Below, in pieces: positions 59,342 to 64,000 of a DNA stretch of 64,000 nucleotides (within the stretch, counting starts at the first letter, position 1; every line of letters starts with the position of its first letter). The notes under the pieces were generated by a model. That model did not search any database. It saw only the letters and a program-made list of their open reading frames with translations, and was not told the DNA's origin. This DNA is from Pardosa pseudoannulata (Eukaryota > Arthropoda > Arachnida > Araneae > Lycosidae), in assembly GCA_032207245.1 (NCBI GenBank), contig CM063506.1, positions 16,240,975-16,304,974 of the forward strand, written 5' to 3'. Position numbers and translations under genes: made by a program.

Positions 59342-60948
59342 TGTAACAACCATCCCCCACTCCGGGGGCCACGTTGTAATACCACCCTGTTCTAGTGTGG
59401 TATACTAGCGTGGGACCTGCCCGCTTACTTTACTGGGGCAGGTATGTTCATAGATCGCAGCTGGGATGCATGGAATTAAAATAATTCCTCCAAAACCTTA
59501 GACGGACAACACAAATTTTATTTACAAGATTTATGAAACATTAGAGCAAAACAAAATGTCATATTTAGAACCTCGGATCCTGCATGAGTCAGAAAGGATA
59601 AACTGAGCATATATTTAAGTCCAAACGTAAAACCGTCGTTTTGTTCTCTCACTTCTAACCGAGAGAAGTCTCCAAGTCGTAGGCCCGAATCCAACTGTTT
59701 TCTTCACATCTTGTCTCCCTTTCCTTGGGGGCGGGGGTGTCCGCATTTGTCGCAACTTGATCCCTGCCGAAAAGAGAAGTTCTCTCGTCGATATGTACTG
59801 TAACGTATACGGTCCCTGTTTCAGGAGACACAAAGAAGAATCAGATGTATCTTAATTAATGGGTTTATTTACACTTCTGCTATATACATAATTTCACAAC
59901 TAAAAAAAACCAATTTCCGATCACAGGTAAGTGATTAGTACACGTAGGCCTGAGTAGAGACGGGTACCTAAATTAAATTCAGTCTCTGCCGAAATATGGG
60001 TGATTAGACGGAAGAAACAATGCGGTAGCTCTCGCGAAGGTTCTCTGAAGTACTGGTAGAATATCTAAGCACAGTTAGAGTTCCGAAGAAAAAATGCAAA
60101 CAATCCTGAAGAGGATTATATTAGAAAAGGAAACCCAAAGCACAGGGTATAGCTTCAATCTCAGCAAGAGATTTATCCCAAGACGGGATTTCGTTAAATG
60201 AAACTCTCCGATGGAGAGACTGGTCGAGGCAACCTCCGAGTTAGCCGATGCGGGCTACTCCTTAAAGAAAAGATCCCAAGGTGGGATTATAGCAAAAAAA
60301 CTCTCCGGTAGACTGGTCAAGGCGACCTCTGAAGTAGCTGGTTGCTAGCTAACTAACTTCTCTCCAAAAGAAACAAATCTTCTTCGTCTCTTTCTAGGGG
60401 AGGGGCCTCACCCACAATTTTATTATTGGGTCACCCAGCGATGACGTCATCTTCGACCAACTGGATTGGTCCGGGTTAAGCAATCATCGTCCGCAAAGCC
60501 AGGGGCCCTAGGAATTCTTAGCGGCCACATCTGAGAAGCGGCAAATCCTTTGTCGTTCCCGCAATCATTTTTTCCAGCTGTCAGTGACGGTGCCGTGTCG
60601 TCTGGCATATTGTTCCTTTACTATAGTGCACGGCCGTGTAGAATGCATGGTGCCTTAGAAATGCATGGTGCCTTCATGGTGCCTTAGAAAACAATTCTTT
60701 TGTATCCACACAAGTCCACCTTTCAAAGCAAAGTTCTTTGATGACGATCACCGCTAAATCACGCCGTTACAGTACTGCTGGCCTGCAAAAACACAACCGA
60801 GCGCATCCGAAGAACCTTATCAGCCCTCCCCCCTTAGCCGGCCATTTCAAGGACCGCCGAGTGGAAGGGGTCAATGGGGTCGATTTTGCCGAAAACAAGA
60901 AAGGCATATACATGTGAAACACTGGTCGTAGGATCCACATTCCTTACA
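59342..60948 (-). mobile_element. Outer solo LTR (about 630 bp) split by a nested L2 LTR
   Basis: The two G+C-rich pieces 59342-59798 and 60776-60948 together begin TGTAACAACC and end CATTCCTTACA, TG..CA ends. They are flanked by ATAAT (59337-59341) and GTAAT (60949-60953), four of five bases matching. The pieces are separated only by the L2 LTR and one copy of its GTAC duplication. Orientation is minus by a polyadenylation signal read on that strand near 59518, but this is weak. The 72-codon minus frame at 59615-59833 crosses the junction and is not a gene. Confidence 0.75.
59799..60771 (-). mobile_element. Solo LTR, family L2, copy 3 (973 bp), nested
   Basis: The reverse complement of copies 1 and 2: on the plus strand it begins TGTAACGTATACGG and ends ACGCCGTTACA. 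It is flanked by the perfect duplication GTAC (59795-59798, 60772-60775). The tandem hairpin units are present (CTCCGATGGAGAG near 60207). A GTAAATAAAC polyadenylation signal lies on the minus strand near 59865. Near 60640-60685 a short tandem ATGCATGGTGCCTTAGAA is specific to this copy. Confidence 0.93.
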
Positions 60949-61302
60949 GTAATATTTGAATTTCTTATAAAATATTTTTCAAAAATTTTCATTTAGTGCG
61001 CATACAATTGTTTGTAGATTTTTAAATGCATCCCAACTAGGATAATTTCGAGAACTACTCACTGGTTTAATCTTTAATACCAAAAGTTGGTTTGGCCAGT
61101 GAATGGTGGACGTGAAACGGGTATTTAAATTGTCGATAAGAGTTTAATTTCGATTTACAAATAAGCCATCAGTTTCTTTCGAGCGAACAATGCTTCGTGG
61201 CCAGGAAACAGGTAAGAAAGAAAATTCAGCAGTCACGGTGGATTTCTCTTAGCATTTGTTTTAAAAAATAAAGGATTATTCTTATTTTGGGGTAAAGCCT
61301 CT
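60949..61302. other. Spacer
   Basis: No recognisable feature. Confidence 0.5.
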
Positions 61303-61657
61303 CTTAAAATATATATTACCAATAAATACGAAGATGAAATTAATCTTAGTTTTTCCACTAAGTTTTTTCCTGTCCATATTGACAAAGTATCTTCATTGAA
61401 ACTAAGAAAGTATCCTTTAAAAAATTATACTTCATTTTTGCTGCTTATTTTAACACTACTTTTATTTTGTGCTGTATTCTTGCACAGATTCTTTTTCATA
61501 CCTTACTTTATTAATCCTCAGAGGAAAAGAATTTAGAAGGCGTTGGGAGATATTTTCTTAGTGAACAGTAATTGTGTTTTCTGAAAGGGGCGTAAAATAT
61601 TTCTTTACGCGATATTCTGTAAACATGATATATCATGTCATGGAAAAAGTAATGATT

Positions 61658-61738
<81 letters not shown>

Positions 61739-62105
61739 TTATATATCTTAAAATATATATTACCAATAAATACTAAGATAGAATTAATCTTAGTTTTTCC
61801 ACTAAGTTTTTTACTGTCCATATTGAGAAAGTATCCTCATTGAAACTAAGAAAATATCCTTTAAAATTTTTTTACTTTATTTTTGCTGCTTATTTTAACA
61901 TTACTTTTATTTTGTTCTGTATTCTGGCACAGATTCTGTTTCATACCTTATTTTATTAAACCTCACAGGGGAAAAATTTAGAGGGCCTTGGGAGATATTT
62001 TCTTAGTGAATAATAGTAGTGTTTTCTGAAAGTGGCATAAAATAATTCTTCATGCAATATTCAGTAAACATAATATATTATGTCAAGGAAAAAGTAATGA
62101 TTTAA
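61303..62105 (+). repeat. Tandem duplication (358-359 bp units) separated by (TA)n
   Basis: 61303-61660 and 61747-62105 both begin CTTAAAATATATATTACC and end GTAATGATTTAA, with roughly one difference per ten bases by eye. Both contain TTTTCCACTAAGTTTTTT and GGGAGATATTTTCTTAGTG. A (TA)n array lies between them at 61659-61737. No coding capacity. Confidence 0.93.
61659..61737. repeat. (TA)n microsatellite between duplicated units
   Basis: About 79 bp of near-pure TA with one AATAATA interruption. Confidence 0.97.
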
Positions 62106-62778
62106 AAAGAGGGATAAGTACATACAAAATGAACAGTACTTTGAATTATGATATTTTTATTGATAAATATATTGTAATTTATTCTTCATTTATCGTCAAA
62201 GGAACGTGCTACAAATCTACACCATTTGTCGCGCCTCCTTCCTGTTTGTAAGTTTATTTCTACCATTTCTACTGTTAAATGAGAAATAATTTTTGACAAA
62301 CTCGAGTAGTGATGTAGCGTCTGGAAACGAAAAATTTACATTAAAATTTCTATCAAGAACAAATAGTTGTTACCAAAAGATTTCAGGATCTTCTAAAACA
62401 GCTCAAGAACCTACAGTTCATAACAGTAATACAAACTTTTTTTGAGAAATAATTTGATGTCACACATTGCTGCTAGTTGTTTATTCTAACTCAAGAAGTG
62501 GAGAGGTAACTTTCCTTTTATTAACCCATATAATATTAATTGTATTCGATTCTCTATCTCGTCGAAAGCCATGCGGACAATTAACTGAAGACCAGAAGCT
62601 AGGACAGCAACCGGAAACTGCTACCTAGCTTCTAACAGGACGAGACCTATGTCATGTTCTGATTTAATTTCGCGAAACCCGATGACTAGCACATGATACA
62701 CTATAGAAGTAAGCTTGAGACTACCAACTACAACATAGAAAAGATCACTCGGGTGCGTGAAATTCTTTCACACCTAAA
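62106..62778. other. Spacer
   Basis: The tract at 62560-62650 has an imperfect inverted pair (ACCAGAAGCTAGGACAGC and GCTACCTAGCTTCT). No gene recognised. Confidence 0.45.
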
Positions 62779-62782
62779 GGAG

Positions 62783-63518
62783 TGTAAAGACTTCAATGTC
62801 CTCGAGTGAAGAGGTAGCGTGAAGAAGGATCACAATCACGATAAAAATGGAACTTACTTTTATTCTTTCTGGAGTAAATACTGTTATATATACAACCCAA
62901 TTCTAATTCTCCCCAAAACAAGTAGAAATGTAGAGGATTTTCGGCTGGCACTGAATTGCCACGACGATCACAGTCGGGAAAATAAAAAATTAAATAATGT
63001 CACAAATGGGGAAGCTCTTCCAGGGTGCAATGAAACCCAGTCTATCCCTCGTTCGATATCCGAGACACTACCGCTCCTAATATGAGCGGACTTTACGAGT
63101 CTCCCGAACGAAATCACTAAAATGCTGGCTCCGGTCAAAAGACGCGAAAGCCTCCACGAGGTCAAAGCACCTACATAAAAAATGTCGAAAAGCCCCGAGT
63201 CGCAAAATTCTAGGCTTTTTATACCTGGGAGTCAGTTACGGTCCCGCCAACCGTTTTTTGGTCAGTACGATTCCAGTTACCTGAGAACTCCAGCTAAGGT
63301 TACAGATAGTTTTTTCAGTTGAATTCTCATTCGCTAGCTGTCCCGATTCCGGAATTCCCGAAGATTCCTTAACATGACCGATCAGGGGCTTAACGCCTAT
63401 TCAACATAACTGTCAACATTCCAAACTCTAGGAAGCCATGCTATTGTAAACTGTTCAACAGGTGGGATTTCCGATCAGCTGATTTGGCGTATGCTCTGAA
63501 CAAAGGGGAGTCTTCACA
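62783..63518 (-). mobile_element. Solo LTR, family L3, copy 3 (736 bp) with target duplication
   Basis: On the plus strand begins TGTAAAGACTTCAATG and ends GGGGAGTCTTCACA, with perfect duplication GGAG at 62779-62782 and 63519-63522. It is read on the minus strand, as shown by the TATA box at 63215-63223. It is colinear with copies at 11226 and 29845. The 88-codon plus and 65-codon minus frames within it have no domain. Confidence 0.93.
63215..63223 (-). promoter_or_regulatory. TATA box of L3 LTR, copy 3
   Basis: TATAAAAAG on the minus strand in the context shared by the three L3 copies. Confidence 0.7.
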
Positions 63519-63522
63519 GGAG

Positions 63523-64000
63523 GTATACCCCTGAGGGGCTTATACAGTATTAAGGGACTGTTACCAATTTTATTATGTGAGCCTCACCTAAGCCGTGAAC
63601 TTTACTCCTTGTAAGGGACAATACACTTGAGGGATTCACAATTAAAGTGAATAAGTTCATTTGGAAAAGTTTTCAGAAAATGAATCGTTAAGTGTCTGAA
63701 TCAGAATTAATTCCTGGAAATTTAAATTAATTTTTTAAAATTCTTAGTAACTGGGGAATTTTCTAACATGTGTACATTTGCATGCACATGAAATAACACG
63801 CTATTAACCCTGGCAAACAGCTATATTCTGTAACAGTGAAAAAAAGATGCCATTCATTCTAGTTCTGAGCCCTTCATATATATTTATCTCTTTTTCGGAA
63901 ATCGAACCTATGAGTGTAAACTCGAAAAACTACACGATATTGGCGGATATTTACTGATATATTACATTCAATTAAAATAATCTTACTTTCCACGGGAGCG
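63523..64000. other. Spacer to window end
   Basis: No gene or repeat recognised. Confidence 0.5.

Overview
This is an AT-rich eukaryotic window with no recognisable host gene, no rRNA or functional tRNA gene, no operon structure and no CRISPR array. Short open frames (60-150 aa) occur on both strands, but those with recognisable content belong to transposable elements. The element mix is non-LTR retrotransposon tails, tRNA-headed SINEs, many solo LTRs, Helitron-like repeats, pogo, Tc1, hAT and TTAA-type DNA elements, and very long (TA)n arrays. It suggests a large, repeat-rich arthropod genome. A chelicerate such as a spider is my guess and cannot be proved from the sequence.

Layout. 0-10 kb: Helitron-like copy 1 with an internal duplication, two solo LTRs, two 5'-truncated non-LTR retrotransposons (one with a perfect 14-bp target duplication), a Tc1-like 3' end, a (TA)n/(TAGA)n array and Helitron-like copy 2. 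10-20 kb: two solo LTRs, a head-to-head SINE pair, a pogo-like element, and Helitron-like copies 3 and 4. 20-25 kb: a nested complex in which a repeat called Y here carries both a TTAA element and a solo LTR, then a SINE tail fused to Helitron-like copy 5, then a foldback element carrying the start of a transposase. 25-35 kb: AT-rich sequence, the empty copy of Y, a GC-rich block, a solo LTR, a 930-bp TTAA element and a segmental duplication. 36-45 kb: three hAT-type MITEs, a second pogo-like element, a solo LTR and a LINE tail with a perfect 12-bp target duplication. 45-56 kb: a second SINE family, tandem duplications, a 54-bp minisatellite, a piggyBac-type MITE, an I-like LINE tail, a second foldback element running into 1.07 kb of (TA)n, a 147-bp minisatellite and a small MITE. 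56-64 kb: further (TA)n, a solo LTR, an LTR nested in another LTR, a 359-bp duplication and a last solo LTR.

Main conclusions. (1) Eleven solo LTRs from at least six families are present, eight of them with identical 4-5 bp flanks or one mismatch in five, and no gag-pol coding is visible, so LTR-LTR recombination has removed the internal regions. (2) Insertion order can be read directly in several places: Y versus its empty copy, the LTR inside an LTR, and an LTR ending a 91-codon frame. (3) The Helitron-like family keeps its 3' hairpin by paired substitutions. (4) No intact transposase, reverse transcriptase or Rep/helicase is present, so every element here is non-autonomous or dead. I found no convincing new biochemical system. 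The most interesting items are the Y nest, the foldback elements that mobilised a transposase N-terminus, and the compensatory changes in the Helitron-like hairpin.
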